In this document: one piece after another, positions 35,315 to 47,648 of the stretch
Position numbering within the stretch: the first letter of the stretch is position 1
How the letters are laid out: every line of letters starts with the position of its first letter
DNA from: Neocallimastix lanati (nom. inval.)
Lineage: Eukaryota; Neocallimastigomycota; Neocallimastigomycetes; Neocallimastigales; Neocallimastigaceae
Assembly: GCA_016946835.1 (NCBI GenBank)
Contig: JACVTC010000081.1
Span: 467,501-531,500, forward strand
Direction of reading: 5' to 3'
DNA length: 64,000 nt
Notes under the pieces: generated by a model
Told to the model about the DNA's origin: nothing
Seen by the model: the letters and a program-made list of their open reading frames with translations, nothing else
Database searches by the model: none
Program-made: the position numbers and the translations under genes

Positions 35315-38300
35315 ATGTTTTATAATACAAAGATAAATCTTTTATTGGTATTATTTTTAAATTTTGCATCAATAATTAAAGGTAAATAGAAATTATTAAT
35401 AAATAATTTAATATTATTAAAAATAAAAATTTGATTGAATTGTATTAATTATATATATATATATTTTTAAATGCAAAATTTAAAATTATATTTTTATTAA
35501 TAATATTTCATATATCAATAATATACAACTTTACATGTAAATATAACAATAAAAAATAATATTAATTTCTATAAAATATCATAGCTGAAAAATGGAAATT
35601 CAATGTAGTTTCTATATCTAAACCAGAATATAAAATTGGTTTAAAATACCAAAATAAAATTATAAAGATGGAGTCGACTGTCTTTCCTGGTAATTAATAT
35701 TAATATTGTTTTCATTTTTATTATTATTGTTTTTATTTTTATTTTCATTAAAGTTTTTGCTTTATACTTTTTGTTATTATTATTTTTAATGTTAATGTTA
35801 TTATTATAACCATTAATATGTCTAATGAAAAATTTGATTAAATTTTAAAAAAAAATATAAAATAATAATAACAAAATAAAAAAAAATTTTTTTCTTATGA
35901 ATTTGTATATATTTTATATTTTTTTATTTATAACAATATACAGTATTTACCACAACCATTGAACCAGAACAAAATGATTTAAAATATAAATATGTTTTAT
36001 TGGATAAAAATGGTAATGTTGTTGATGAAGAAACAAACAGTAGAAGTTATGATTCTAAAGCAACTCCAACTACATATGAAGTTTATAATAGGTAATAATA
36101 AAATATGTTTATAATTCATTAATATTATATAACCTAACCTATTAAATGATTAAAATTTAAAGAAAAAAATATATAATTTTAGTAATTATATTTTCAATAA
36201 TATAAAAAATAAAAATAAAAGTAAAAGTAAGATGAAATAAAAATAAAAATAAAATAAAAGTAAAAATAAAATAAAATAAAAATAAAAGTAAAAATAAAAT
36301 AAAAATAAAAGTAAAAATAAAATAAAAATAAAAGTAAAAATAAAATAAAAGTAAAAATAAAATAAAATAAAATAAAAATAAAAGTAAAAATAAAAAACTA
36401 ATATACTCTATTTCTTTTTTTTTTTTTTTTTTTGTATTTAATTAAATTTATAAAATATTTTCATAAATTTATTTTAAATTCTTAAAATCAATATATATGT
36501 GCATACCAAAAAAAAAAAAAAATATTTTAATTTCATATTAGACTTAGAAAAGATGTTAAAGTACCTTCATTGACAAAGGTATATAATATCAACTATATTA
36601 AAAGTAGTGAAAATTATCAACCTTATGATGATAGTCAAATCTATAATGTTTATGCTAATTGTAATGAAGATGATTACAAAAAATTAAAATATAATCCATT
36701 CCTTAATAATTTAAGGAATGATGGTTTTGCTAATTGTACCATCAACTTCGTATCTAGAAATGAAGTCTTCGAAAGAACCGGTTCTCTCCAATTAATTGGT
36801 TTTGATAGTAGAAAATATAAAAAATTATCATGGAAAATTAAACTTGACAAAAAGATTCTTGGTAGAAAAACCATTAAGTTAAGATCAAATGCTAATGATG
36901 TCACTATGATGCGTGATAAGATTAATACTGAATTATATAAGGCCCTTGGTGTCCCAACCTACAGTAGTGCTTACGCTCGTTTAATCATCAATGATGATGT
37001 TTACGGTTTATACAGTTTAGTTGATACTATCAGTGGTAATTGGATTTCCTCTGCTATCCATGGTAATGATAAAGCCCGTGTAGGTTTCAGTTACAAAACT
37101 TTCTCCGGTGCCAGTCTTAAATATCTCGGTGAAGCAGATAGTTCTTATCTTAATACTGGTGCATATGAACTTGATGAAGTCGATAAGGAAGATACCGAAG
37201 CTGGAAATAACGATTGGTACCGTCTTATTAAATTTACAAAATTATTCTCTGAATGGAATAGTCAATATAGCAATCAATCCAATAAGGTCGCGTTTAATGC
37301 CTTAAATCGTTTCTTCAATATTGAATCTCTTCTTAGACAAATGGTTATTGAATCTCTTACCTATTCCTTTGATAACTTCTGGGCTAACAGTGGTAATTTT
37401 GCTCTCTACTACAACCCAGAAGAACAAAGATACCAAATTATTCCATATGATTATGATGGTTCCTTCTACGGTAGTAACGGTTCACCACGTTTCATGGAGA
37501 ATTACCTTAAGGAACCTACCGATTGTATTAATTGGGCTAAGAAGGCAAGATCTTCTGAAGATTACTATTTCATTGATGCTCTCTTTGCTCATGATTACAT
37601 TAAAAACAGATACAGTAAGATCATGAGTGATACCATAGAAAAGGTTTTTAATGTCAATGAAATATCTAAATTGACTGAAGCTTTATATCAATTAATTGAA
37701 GATGATGTAGAATGGAATTTCGGTTTAATTGATGATCTTGATAAAGATATTCCAGGTTATACTAACCATTTCACCCTCAAAAACTTTAAAGATAATGTCA
37801 ACTATGGTGAAGTTGGCTACAATCCAACGATTAATCATAATGATGCTTGCTTTGGTATTAAACAATGGATTAAGGAAAGAAGTGAACAATGCCAACGTTT
37901 CGTTAATTCTGTTGATTTAAAGGATGAAGTTGAAGATGCTGCTGAACCAAGAACCACTACCTCTGAAAAAACTACTACTACTACTGTACCACCAAAGAAA
38001 ACAACAACTACTTCTAAAGGAGTTCCAAAGTCTACTCATCCTTACAAATGTGGTCCAGGATGGGGTTCTTGTTATGTTGATGGGGAATGTTGTAGTAAAA
38101 AGGGTTACTGTGGTACTACCGAAGCCTACTGTGGTAAAGGTTGTCAAAGTGAATTTGGTGTCTGTGGCGTTAAAGTTGTTCCAAAAAAGACTATCAAAAT
38201 TATTGCTAAAACTGTGATTAAGAAAAAGACTCCCACAACCACTTCTTCAAAGAAGGTTTCAACTACTTCCATAAAAGTACCACTTTCTACTGTTTACAGT

Positions 38301-38423
38301 AGATGTGGTCCAAATTATGGTGCCTGTCCTAACAGCATGTGTTGTAGTAAATACAGTTACTGTGGTACCGGTAAAGATTACTGTGGCACTGGATGTCAAG
38401 TAGGTTATGGACTTTGTAATTAA
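35315..38423 (+). CDS. Secreted CotH-kinase-like protein with two CBM18 domains, four exons
   Basis: Exons 35315-35381, 35585-35689, 35944-36091 and 36542-38423 join in frame to 733 residues; all three introns are GT...AG (203, 254 and 450 bp). Exon 1 encodes a signal peptide (KINLLLVLFLNFASIIK). The CotH-like kinase domain spans roughly residues 110-560. It has KLRSNANDVTMMRDKI near 219-234 and the acidic catalytic/metal motif IPYDYDGSFYG near 407-417, the region that holds essential Asp in bacterial CotH. Thr/Pro/Lys-rich linkers (about 575-605 and 650-690) precede two hevein-type CBM18 chitin-binding modules (about 609-648 and 694-733), each with CGP, CCS, YCG, YCG and GCQ cysteine spacing. 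CotH proteins are expanded in anaerobic fungi and often carry dockerins; this one carries chitin-binding modules instead, suggesting attachment to fungal wall chitin. Substrate unknown. Confidence 0.88.
36225..36397 (+). repeat. AAAATAAAAGTA array in intron 3
   Basis: About 170 bp of imperfect AAAATA/AAAAGTA units inside the third intron of the CotH-like gene. It contributes to that intron being about twice as long as the other two. Confidence 0.85.
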
Positions 38424-38429
38424 AAAAAA

Positions 38430-39260
38430 AATAAGAATAAAAATAAAAATAAAAAAGAAAATAAAAGAAAATAAAATTTTTAATTAAAAAAGTTAATAAA
38501 AATTAAACCAAAATAAATAGTAAAATTCATAACAACAAAAAAAAAAAAAAAAAATTAAAAAAAAAAAAAAAAGAAATAATGAAATAAACATAGGAAAATT
38601 TATTTAATTATATATTTAATATATATATATATATAATTAAAATAAATTAAGTACTATTTTTAAATAAAGTGTTAATAATACTTTTATTTCATTAAAAATA
38701 TTTTATTATTATTTTTTTTTAATAATTAAAATAAATATATATATATTATATTTATAATAACATTTTTAACTTATGATGTTTTTTTAGAATTTATAATAAA
38801 AATTATTATATAAAAAAAAAGAGAAAAAATAGAAATTTTATCTTTACTATGTATATAAATAAATAATAAAATTAATATTTATATATTATATTATATTATA
38901 TATATAAATTAAAAAAAAAAAAAAATTATTTTTTTTGGAGTATATATAGTAAATTCATTTCTAATTCTAACTCATTTAATATTTTTTATATATATGAATC
39001 TAAATAATAATAAAAGTAATTACAGTAATAATAATTATATAAAAGTAATATTTTTTTTAAAAAAAATAAAAATAATATTTATTAAACAATAATAACAATA
39101 TTATTATTAAATAATAATAATATTAAATTAGTAAATTGAAAAAAAAAAAAAAAAAAAAAAAAATTAAAAAAAAATTAAAAAAAAAAAATAAAAAAAAAAT
39201 TAAAAAAAAATAAAAAAAAAATAAAAAAAAAAAAAAAAAAAAAATTAAAAAAATTAAGAA

Positions 39261-39295
<35 letters not shown>

Positions 39296-39309
39296 AAAAA
39301 AATTAAGAA

Positions 39310-39348
<39 letters not shown>

Positions 39349-40605
39349 AAAAAAAAGATAGTAAAATAAAAATAATAAAAAATTAACATATATATATTGT
39401 TAAATCAGTCTGGTTACTGAACAGATATATATATTATACATTATAACTCAAGATAATATAAAAAATCGTATATTAATTTATTAATTATAAAAAAAAAAAT
39501 TATTAAATATCATTAAAAAAAATTATTAATAAATATTAATATTAAATAAAATTATAATGTTTAAAAAAATAATGTAAAATAAAAAAATATATATATATTA
39601 TATTTTTAAGAATTCTGACTTTTATTTTTATTTAATATTGTCTATAAAAAATATTATTGAAAAAAATTGAAACAAAGGATAAAGAAAAATAAGTCCATTT
39701 TCAAATGATAATTTATATATAAATATTTAAAAATTATTTTTTTTTTAAGTATAATTATATTCTATTCATGAATATATCGACAAAAATATTTTATTTTATA
39801 TACAAATAAAAATTTTTTTTTTTTTTTTAGAATAATAGAAAAAAAAATAATAATAAAAAATAACACAAAAACGCAAATATTCAAAATTCATTAAAAATAA
39901 AATAATTCATCCTGTAATTTTAGTTTTTTCTATTAATTTTAAATTTATAATTATAAAAGTATTATTATCACTTATAATTTATTTAACAATTAATTATATA
40001 TATTTTAATTTTTAATTTGTGATTTATTCATTTTATTTTATTTTTTTTATTAATTACATTATTGTTTTACTTCACCACTATTTAGCTTATTTGATTTTAT
40101 TTATTTTAGTTATATATGATATTTTTTTTAAACTAAATAAATGGTTAATATTTTTACATTGATCAAATTTATATTATATTTAAATTTTTTTAATTAATAT
40201 AACATAATTAATTATACAGTTATTTTATTTTATTGTTATCTTTCTTTTTGTTTCCTTTCTTTTCTTTTCTGTTCTTTTCTTTTTTTTTAAACTCCTAATG
40301 AAATATATATTATTAATATATAATATTATTATATTATTATTATATATTATTAATTAACACTTAATATTCTTTCTTTATACTTAAAAATATAATATTTTAT
40401 TTATAGAAATTTATAAACTTTGTCTCTCTGTGGTTTTCATTATTATAATTAACATTTTTTCAAGGAGATCCTTAATGTTTTCTTCCTTTGTTATATTAGA
40501 AGCTTATTAATATTATTCAATAAAATTTAATTCAATTTAATTTAAATTGTTAATAGAATTTTCTTTTCTTTAATTTTATTTTATTTTATTTTATTTTATT
40601 TTATT

Positions 40606-40640
<35 letters not shown>
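38430..40640. other. AT-rich intergenic with long A-rich block
   Basis: 3' flank of the CotH-like gene. Positions 39138-39360 are a ~220-bp nearly pure A block with TT interruptions, in which a ~50-bp unit (AATTAAGAAAAATTAAAA plus A run) is repeated. Poly(T) at about 40610-40647. No gene supported. Confidence 0.6.
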
Positions 40641-40649
<9 letters not shown>

Positions 40650-40652
<3 letters not shown>

Positions 40653-43130
40653 GATTTTGATTTTTGAAATAATCTCATTAAAAAAAAAAAAAAACTAAAA
40701 TACTGCTATAAATAATAATAATATTATTATTAATTAAAACAACAATATTTTTTATTGACTAAAAAAAGAATGCTTTTCTATTTATTTATTTATTAATTAT
40801 GAAGATCATTAAAAATATTCATTTCAATATAAATGAAAAATAAATTATACATATATTGAGATAAAATATATATATATATATATATAAAGGTATTTTTTAT
40901 AAGAATAAATAAAAATATTATTAAATGAATATTTATTTTATGCTTATTTTAATTTATTTTATGATTATTAAAAAATTTATTGAAAAAATTATTAAAGATA
41001 ATAAGTATGATAATGAATATTATCAAAAACAAAGTGTAATTATCATGGCACAATTAAAACGAGGAATAATGGATATTAAATGTGAAAAATAGTTGAAAAA
41101 ATTTAAACAATTAAATAATAAATTTAATGAATGTTAATTCTTGAGGAATTAATATTAAGATTTTAATTTTGGTTTATGATTGACAATGAAAATATTAATA
41201 TAAATGAAACAGAATGTCTATGGAGAAAAGAAATTAACAGAAGTTTTTTGATTGTAATCAAATTTTTTTGATTTAGGATTATATATCAATCAAAGAAATA
41301 AGGATGGATATACATTATTAATACATGATATAAAAAACATAATAAATATATTAATATTTTAAAATAGCTAATTGAAAATGGTGCCAATGCTAATTTAGTT
41401 TATAAGAATAACTGTAATGCATTAATGACTATTTGTCGTTATTATACCCAAAGATTTCGAATTAATCAAATTACAGGATCAAATAGTAATCAACAAAAAT
41501 AGTATTCATTAATGCATGCTATTAAAATTTAATAAAAAATATTAAATTATCAAAATATTTGATTGAAAATTTAAGTGTTAAATTAATTAATGAAAATTAA
41601 TAGAACGTATTAATGTTTTCTTGTCGTTATTCAGAGGATTTCGAAATAAATTATTAATTGATTCACGATCATATATTAATCATTAAAACAATGAAAAAAT
41701 GGAATGCATTAATAATTGCTAAATGATATAATAAAAATAAAAATATTTCAAAAATTTTTAATTGAAAAAGGAACTATTAAAAACAAAGTAAAAATATAGC
41801 ACTGAAATTCATTTGTAAAGGTTTGTTGTTGTTTAAAAGATTTAGAAATAATATATATAAATATTTATATAAGGAACATTCAAAATACAATAGTAATGAA
41901 TAAGATAAGGATGAATGGATACCATTAATGTATACATTTTTTGTGTTAATAAATATATTAAAACAATTAATTAGACAGAGAAGGAGCAGATATCAATTTA
42001 TTAAGTTTTAATAAAATAAAATCAATATTAATAATATGTCAATATTCAGAAAATTTTAGAATTAATAAATTTATTAATGAACGCATGATCTAATAAAATT
42101 TTTTTAGAAAAAAAAAAGATGAATATGGATGAACTGCATTAATTCATGTTATAAAATATAATAAAAATACTGACATAATCAAAATTTTTGCTGAAAAATG
42201 GAATGATGTAAATCATAAAAGAATAAAGAAAACTACAACATATTAATGTTAGCTTGTCGATATTCAAAAATCTTAGAATTAATAAAATTATTAATTAATA
42301 AAGGATTGAAAATTAACGAACAAAGCATAGACGGATGAATTTTATTAATGCTTTTTTTATAAGATAATAAATCTGATGAAGAAAACCATACCACATTAAT
42401 ATTTGATTGCCATTACTCAAATAATATATAATTGACCAAAATATTAATAAGATTCCGTATTAAATATCAATTATCAAGATAATGATGGATGAATAACAAT
42501 GTCAGCAATAAAATAAAATAAGAATTATAAAGTAATAAAATATTTAAATGAAAATGGAGTCAATATAAATTCATTAAATAATAATCACTAGAATTCTTTA
42601 ATGTTAGCTTTTCGTTATTCAGAAAATTTTTGATTTAATAAAATTATTAATTATTAATTAATTCTGGAATTATTATAAATGAACAAGTTATAGAAGAATA
42701 CACAGCCTTAATGATAGTTAAAAAAATAATAAAAGTTCAAATGACATTTAAATATTTAATTAAAAAAAAAAGAAATAAGTTTATCCAAAAAGAATTATAA
42801 AAAAAGAAACATATATATATTATAATAAAATTTTACAATAAAAAAGTAAAAAAATAATTAAAATAATATATAAAAATCTTCAAAAGTATAAATCCAAAGA
42901 ATATTTTTAAATATAGTTTTATTAAAAACAAAAATAATAAAATAATAATAATCAACAAAAAATGAAGGATACATTAATGCTTTTCAAAGTAATATAATAA
43001 AATGACAAAATTTTAAAACTTTTTATTTTGAAATATTCATTGTAAAAAAAAAACATCATAATACATCAATAAAATCTTGTCGTGAATTATAAGATTTAGA
43101 ATTATTGAAAAACAAATAAACAAAAAAAAA
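40650..43130 (+). pseudogene. Decayed ankyrin-repeat gene
   Basis: Plus-strand frames repeatedly show ankyrin consensus pieces: NKDGYTLLIHD then ILK*LIENGANANLV (about 41300-41400), CNALMTICRYY (about 41415-41445), DEYG*TALIHVIKYNK (42118-42165), INEQSIDG*ILLM (42314-42350), QDNDG*ITMSAIK (42475-42515) and VIKYLNENGVNINSLNNNH (42530-42590), followed by NSLMLAFRYSE. Ankyrin repeats mediate protein binding; this copy is broken by dozens of stops and frameshifts, so it makes no protein. The 5' flank (40650-40960) is duplicated at about 51040-51330. Confidence 0.75.
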
Positions 43131-43249
43131 AGGATATTATAAACTTGAAACCTTATAATTATGGATAAGATAATAAGGAGGAATTGATATCATTAAATAT
43201 ATATACTCTTTATGTTAATAAAATATTAATATATAATTAAATAATTAAA

Positions 43250-43395
43250 TAATGAATAATAAATAATAATTAATAAATAATTAAATAATGAATAATAAAT
43301 AATAATTAATAAATAATTAAATAATGAATAATAAATAATAATTAATAAATAATTAAATAATAAATAATTAAATAATAAATAATAAATAATAAAAA
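43250..43395. repeat. 36-bp AT minisatellite
   Basis: Units of 36 bp (AATGAATAATAAATAATAAT plus 16 more bases) are repeated about three times, at starts 43251, 43287 and 43323, before degenerating into TAATAAA units. Noncoding. Confidence 0.8.
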
Positions 43396-43589
43396 GAGTG
43401 CTTATTAATAACTGATAACTGATAACTAATAACTAATAAATGATAAATAATAATAATAACATTTAATAATATTAATGATAAAATAATTAAAAATAATAGT
43501 AAAAATAATATGATTAAATAATATATGAACAATTTTATCATTAATAAAAAATAAGTAATATTTATATAAATGTAAAATTACTTTTGGTC

Positions 43590-44230
43590 AAATCCTTTAT
43601 ATATGCCCTAAATTAAGGTCAGAATTAACCAAAAATTTTAAAATTAGAAAAAATAGAAATAGTTAGCTCTCTTGATGTCATGGAACCTTTTATGATTAAA
43701 AAAAATTAAAAGGAATAATTCCAGAAATACAAAATTTCATCCATTTCATCGTGATGACTTGGGGATTGTAGAAGCATCTCTAGACAATGTTAAAAAAGAA
43801 AGATTACTAATAGATTCTGAAAGATATTTGAATCTAGTGAGTATTGCTTATATTAACAGTCTACCAGGTACCTATGAACAAGTCAATATATGTAGGGGAA
43901 AATTTTATGAGGCTTTAAGTGTACTATTGTGAATGCCATTGTGGTTCGACTTAAAGTTTCAATCCATAGTTATACCTTTACTGCCGATTTATGAGTTATA
44001 GATCATAAAGATATATATATATATATTGAATTCTTATTGGGACTTTAGTCGATAGCTGATAACTACTTCTTCATTCATCCGATGTTAAGATCGTTGTGTC
44101 GTTTTACTTCAGTTGAAAAGTTTGATATTATCGCCTCTGTTGTTGAGGACCGAGCTATTGAAATAAATTCTTGTTTTATCAAATTTATTGGTCCTAATAA
44201 AAGTATTTAAGAAAATAGTAAGTAAGAAAT
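43590..44230 (+). pseudogene. Possible gag/protease relic of a retroelement
   Basis: A patch of higher-complexity plus-strand sequence has broken frames such as LGIVEASLDNVKKERLLID, YLNLVSIAYINSLPGTYEQ, and after a frame change YTFTADLWVIDHKD...EFLLG. The last piece resembles the second half of a retropepsin-like aspartic protease (F.V.D...ILG), and FDIIASVVEDRAIEINS follows. No catalytic D-T/S-G is visible. Retroelement origin is an inference; another decayed gene is possible. Confidence 0.3.
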
Positions 44231-44519
44231 ATCTAAAAATATGGAAATGTTATCTCAGGAGGGAAAGAATAATCACTTGGGAAACGAATGAAAAAAAAAG
44301 GATATAAGAAAATTAGAAAATTTTGATAAAGTAGAAAAAAATTAAAAATTATTAATGCAAAAAAAAAAAAATCAAAAAAAAAATTTAGTCAAAAAAAAAA
44401 AAAAAAATTTGAAAAATTCAGAATAATTTCAAATTTAAAAATTTTTTGAGGGAAAAAGCAGAGTATAGAGAAGATTCAAAAATCATAATTTTTTTTTAAT
44501 TTCCATTATGTGTACCGAA

Positions 44520-45105
44520 TATTGAAGTAGTCACAACACTTCGCATTGGCAGATAATGTCCCTGCTGCTTTTTCGGCCTTGCTGAGTATTCAGCATTGAC
44601 ACTCTGATATACACATTATTGCTGAGAATTTTCTAATATACTTTTTCTCGGATTACTTCTCCTAGCTTCCCTTCGAAGCGATGCCAGTATAACCTAATCC
44701 AATGGATACATACTAGCACCCTTTGGTTAATGCATAAACGTCAGAAAGATTGCAATTTTGTAGAATATATCTATATCATTTTAAGATTTTAAGTTAGAAT
44801 TTATATCTACATGAACATATGATATGAACCAAAATGCTTGTAAATCCCCGTAAATGTATTAAATGACAGTACTTGCGTAATCCTCTCAGGCTCACAGTTA
44901 GGACAGTATTTTATCTATATTACTTAGGAGATTTGAAATAATAATAATATAGGTATAAGGGTGAAACACTTATTTGTAACGTTAACCATTATATTCTGTA
45001 AAAACTTCTTGTGAGGAAAACCTGGAAAATTGTCAAAGGGTTGGATCAAACCAAGAACCTTATGTATGTTAGCCCAGAGACTAATAACCAGGATAGAAAA
45101 ATTCA
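44520..45105 (-). mobile_element. SINE-like retroelement, copy 2 (inverted)
   Basis: Reverse-strand counterpart of 12740-13337. Read on the minus strand it begins at about 45105 (TTTCTATCCTGGTTATTAGT), has a Pol III B-box-like GGTTTGATCC near 45045-45055, passes TTACGCAAGTACTGTCATTT (about 44860-44880) and ends with GTGTTGTGACTACTTCAAT and a short A-rich tail near 44480-44530. The 60-residue ORF at 44924-45106 is not conserved in the other copy. Confidence 0.5.
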
Positions 45106-45109
45106 ATAA

Positions 45110-45780
45110 ACTCCGAAGACATTAGAAATAATAAAATTTATTATAATCAAAATTATGTATGAGAATTAATTAACTAATCTAAATAATAATATCATAATAA
45201 TATGAAGAATAATTTAAAGTTTAATAGACATATACAAGAAATAAATTAAAATTTAGTATTATTGAGTATAATAATAATATATTGAATAATATAAATTCCT
45301 ATATATTACAATGTAATGAAAGTGACACTTTTAAGGAAGAAAAACATAAAATTAATGATTTATATCAATTGCAAAATCAATTATACCAATTTTTCATCAA
45401 TGTAATATTATATTCGAATAAAATATTAGAAAATAAAAATAGAAACATATATTAGTAATAGTAATTACCAAGTTAACTATATAAATCATAAAGAGTCAAA
45501 TAATAATGAATGTGCAAAAGAAAGAGAACATAAATAACAAATTGAATAATAATAATGATTAATGATGATTAATGATGATTAATGATGAATTTGATATAAT
45601 TCAAATAATAATGAACTAATTACAATAAATATTAATATTATTATTAAATTTGGTTAATTAATTTATGGAAAAAAAAAAAAAAAAAAAAAGAAATAAATAA
45701 TGAAAAAATTTTATTAATGAAAATATATATATATATATTAAAATATTAAATTGAAAAAGAAAGGAGAAAAAAATATATAT
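45110..45780. other. Degenerate AT-rich sequence
   Basis: No open gene. A (TGATTAA)n-like run (TGATGATTAATGATGATTAA) lies at 45555-45590. The part from about 45580 is similar to 53230-53340, the start of the duplicated flank of the neighbouring gene family. Confidence 0.45.
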
Positions 45781-46300
45781 ATATTTATTTATATAATAAA
45801 TATAAATAATTAATGATGAAGATTATTTAAAAAAAATAATAGATTTATTTTTAATAATTTATTTAATTATTTAGTTATTTTTATACATATTTTTATTATT
45901 ATGATATTTAATATTTATGAATAATGATTAAATTTTTGATTTATATAATTTCTTAATTTTTAGAAATTATTATGATTTTTAAATATTTAAATAAGTTTTG
46001 ATTTTTTAATTATTTATATAATTTTTAATTATTTATGTAATTCTTGATTATTTTATTTTTTTATAGTTATATATACAATTTATAGATAAATATTATTATT
46101 TAGTGTTATTATTTAGTGTATGATTTTTTACAATATATAAATAGTACATATTTAAAACTTTTATTAAACTAATATGAAATTCAAAATTTATATTATTTAT
46201 AATATTTAATATTATTAATAATAATTAAAACTAAATTATTATTATTTAATAATATTATTATAGTTTTTCTTATTATAATCATTCTAATTATAAATAATAC

Positions 46301-46337
<37 letters not shown>

Positions 46338-46452
46338 TAAATATATAATTGATTTTTTTTAATAATTTTTTTTTTCTTTATACTTTTAAAAATTATATTT
46401 GGTTTATAATAAATTTATAATCTTTGCCAATTTATTATTTTTATAAATTTAA
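45781..46452. repeat. 3' flank of repeat gene A, duplicated
   Basis: AT-rich 3' flank that aligns with 53440-54111 and 60540-61252, the same positions relative to the other two family genes. Landmarks are TTTATACATATTT, TTATGAATAA, TAAAACTTTTATTA and TAAATTTAATTAACATTTTT around the stop codon. It contains an ATT trinucleotide run at 46301-46336. Confidence 0.7.
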
Positions 46453-47613
46453 TTAACATTTTTTAAGAAGTTTCTTAATTTCTTTTTGTTCCTTCTTTAA
46501 GGCTTCATAAGTTTCTTCTTCATTTTTATACTTATATAAGAGGTAAGTATCTCTAGCTGAAAGTAATTCCTTTGTTTTCTTTAAACATTTTGGAGATTCA
46601 CAAGATTCTTTAACGTAGTCGGAAATTTTGGTTCCTTCTCTTTCAGATTGAACATCATAAAAGTATCCAGTAATTGGACATAAACTACCATCTTCATCAT
46701 TTTCACAAATAGCTTTAGCTAAAGAAATGGTATATCCAGCTTTATATACAGTATATCTATCACTTAAGGCATAATCATATATATCAGGAATATAGTTAAA
46801 TAACTTTTGACAAGTTTTTGATTTGTAGGTACTTTCACAGTATTTGTTTATACCCATATTACTAAATGAACCTGGCTCACATTCTTCGATGAGATCTTCT
46901 AATTCTTCAAGTGTTGGTTTTTCAGAAGAATCTTCTTCATCAGATTTCTTGCTACATTGTTCCAAAACTTCTTTGACTTCTTCTTGTTCCTTCTTTAAGG
47001 TATCAAGAGTTTCTTCTTCATTTTTATACTTATATAAGAGGAAAGTATCTCTAGCTGAAAGTAATTCCTTTGTTTTCTCTAAACATTTTGGAGATTCACA
47101 AGATTCTTTAACGTAGTCGGAAATTTTGGTTCCTTCTCTTTCAGATTGAACATCATAAAAGTATCCAGTAATTGGACATAAACTATCATCTTCATCATTT
47201 TCACAAATAGCTTTAGCTAAAGAAATGGTATATCCTGCTTTATATACAGTATATCTATCACTTAAGGCATAATCATATATATCAGGAATATAGTTAAATA
47301 ACTTTTGACAAGTTTTTGATTTGTAGGTACTTTCACAGTATTTGTTTATACCCATATTACTAAATGAACCTGGCTCACATTCTTCGATGAGATCTTCTAA
47401 TTCTTCAAGTGTTGGTTTTTCAGAAGAATCTTCAACTCCAGAATTTTGAACATAATATTTTTTATTAGATGGTGAATTAGAACTAGAGTTTACATTAGAG
47501 TTAGAAATAGAATTTGAAGTAGAATTTTCCTTTACAATACAGATACTTCTACCATTTACCAACGCAGATGAACAAACTAAAGCAATTAAGGATAAACAAC
47601 TGATAAATCTCAT
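46453..47613 (-). CDS. Secreted Cys-rich tandem-repeat protein A (2 repeats)
   Basis: The 386-residue protein has no family I recognise. Residues 1-21 form a clear signal peptide (FISCLSLIALVCSSALVNG). A Ser/Asn-rich spacer (about 30-50) and KKYYVQNSGV lead into two head-to-tail repeats of 166 residues (about 61-226 and 227-386). Each has eight cysteines and the landmarks EKPTLEELEDLIEECEPGSF, YKSKTCQKLFNY, YTVYKAGYTISLAKAIC, LCPITGYFYD, ESPKCL, and a Lys/Glu-rich helical end. The last repeat ends IKKLLKKC at the stop. The ATG is preceded by an A-rich/GAAG leader shared with genes B and C. No intron. It is most like gene B; the extracellular role is unknown, and a cohesin/scaffoldin, adhesin or lectin function is only conjecture. 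Confidence 0.8.
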   Translation of the reverse strand: MRFISCLSLIALVCSSALVNGRSICIVKENSTSNSISNSNVNSSSNSPSNKKYYVQNSGVEDSSEKPTLEELEDLIEECEPGSFSNMGINKYCESTYKSKTCQKLFNYIPDIYDYALSDRYTVYKAGYTISLAKAICENDEDDSLCPITGYFYDVQSEREGTKISDYVKESCESPKCLEKTKELLSARDTFLLYKYKNEEETLDTLKKEQEEVKEVLEQCSKKSDEEDSSEKPTLEELEDLIEECEPGSFSNMGINKYCESTYKSKTCQKLFNYIPDIYDYALSDRYTVYKAGYTISLAKAICENDEDGSLCPITGYFYDVQSEREGTKISDYVKESCESPKCLKKTKELLSARDTYLLYKYKNEEETYEALKKEQKEIKKLLKKC

Positions 47614-47614
47614 C

Positions 47615-47648
<34 letters not shown>

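Noticed and set aside
42118-42150. TGA read as tryptophan (alternative nuclear code)
   Set aside because: TAG and TAA also interrupt the same conserved ankyrin positions, frameshifts are common, and intact genes in the window use TGG for Trp and TAA as stop.
44924-45106. 60-residue minus-strand ORF
   Set aside because: Lies in SINE-like copy 2 and is not conserved in copy 1.
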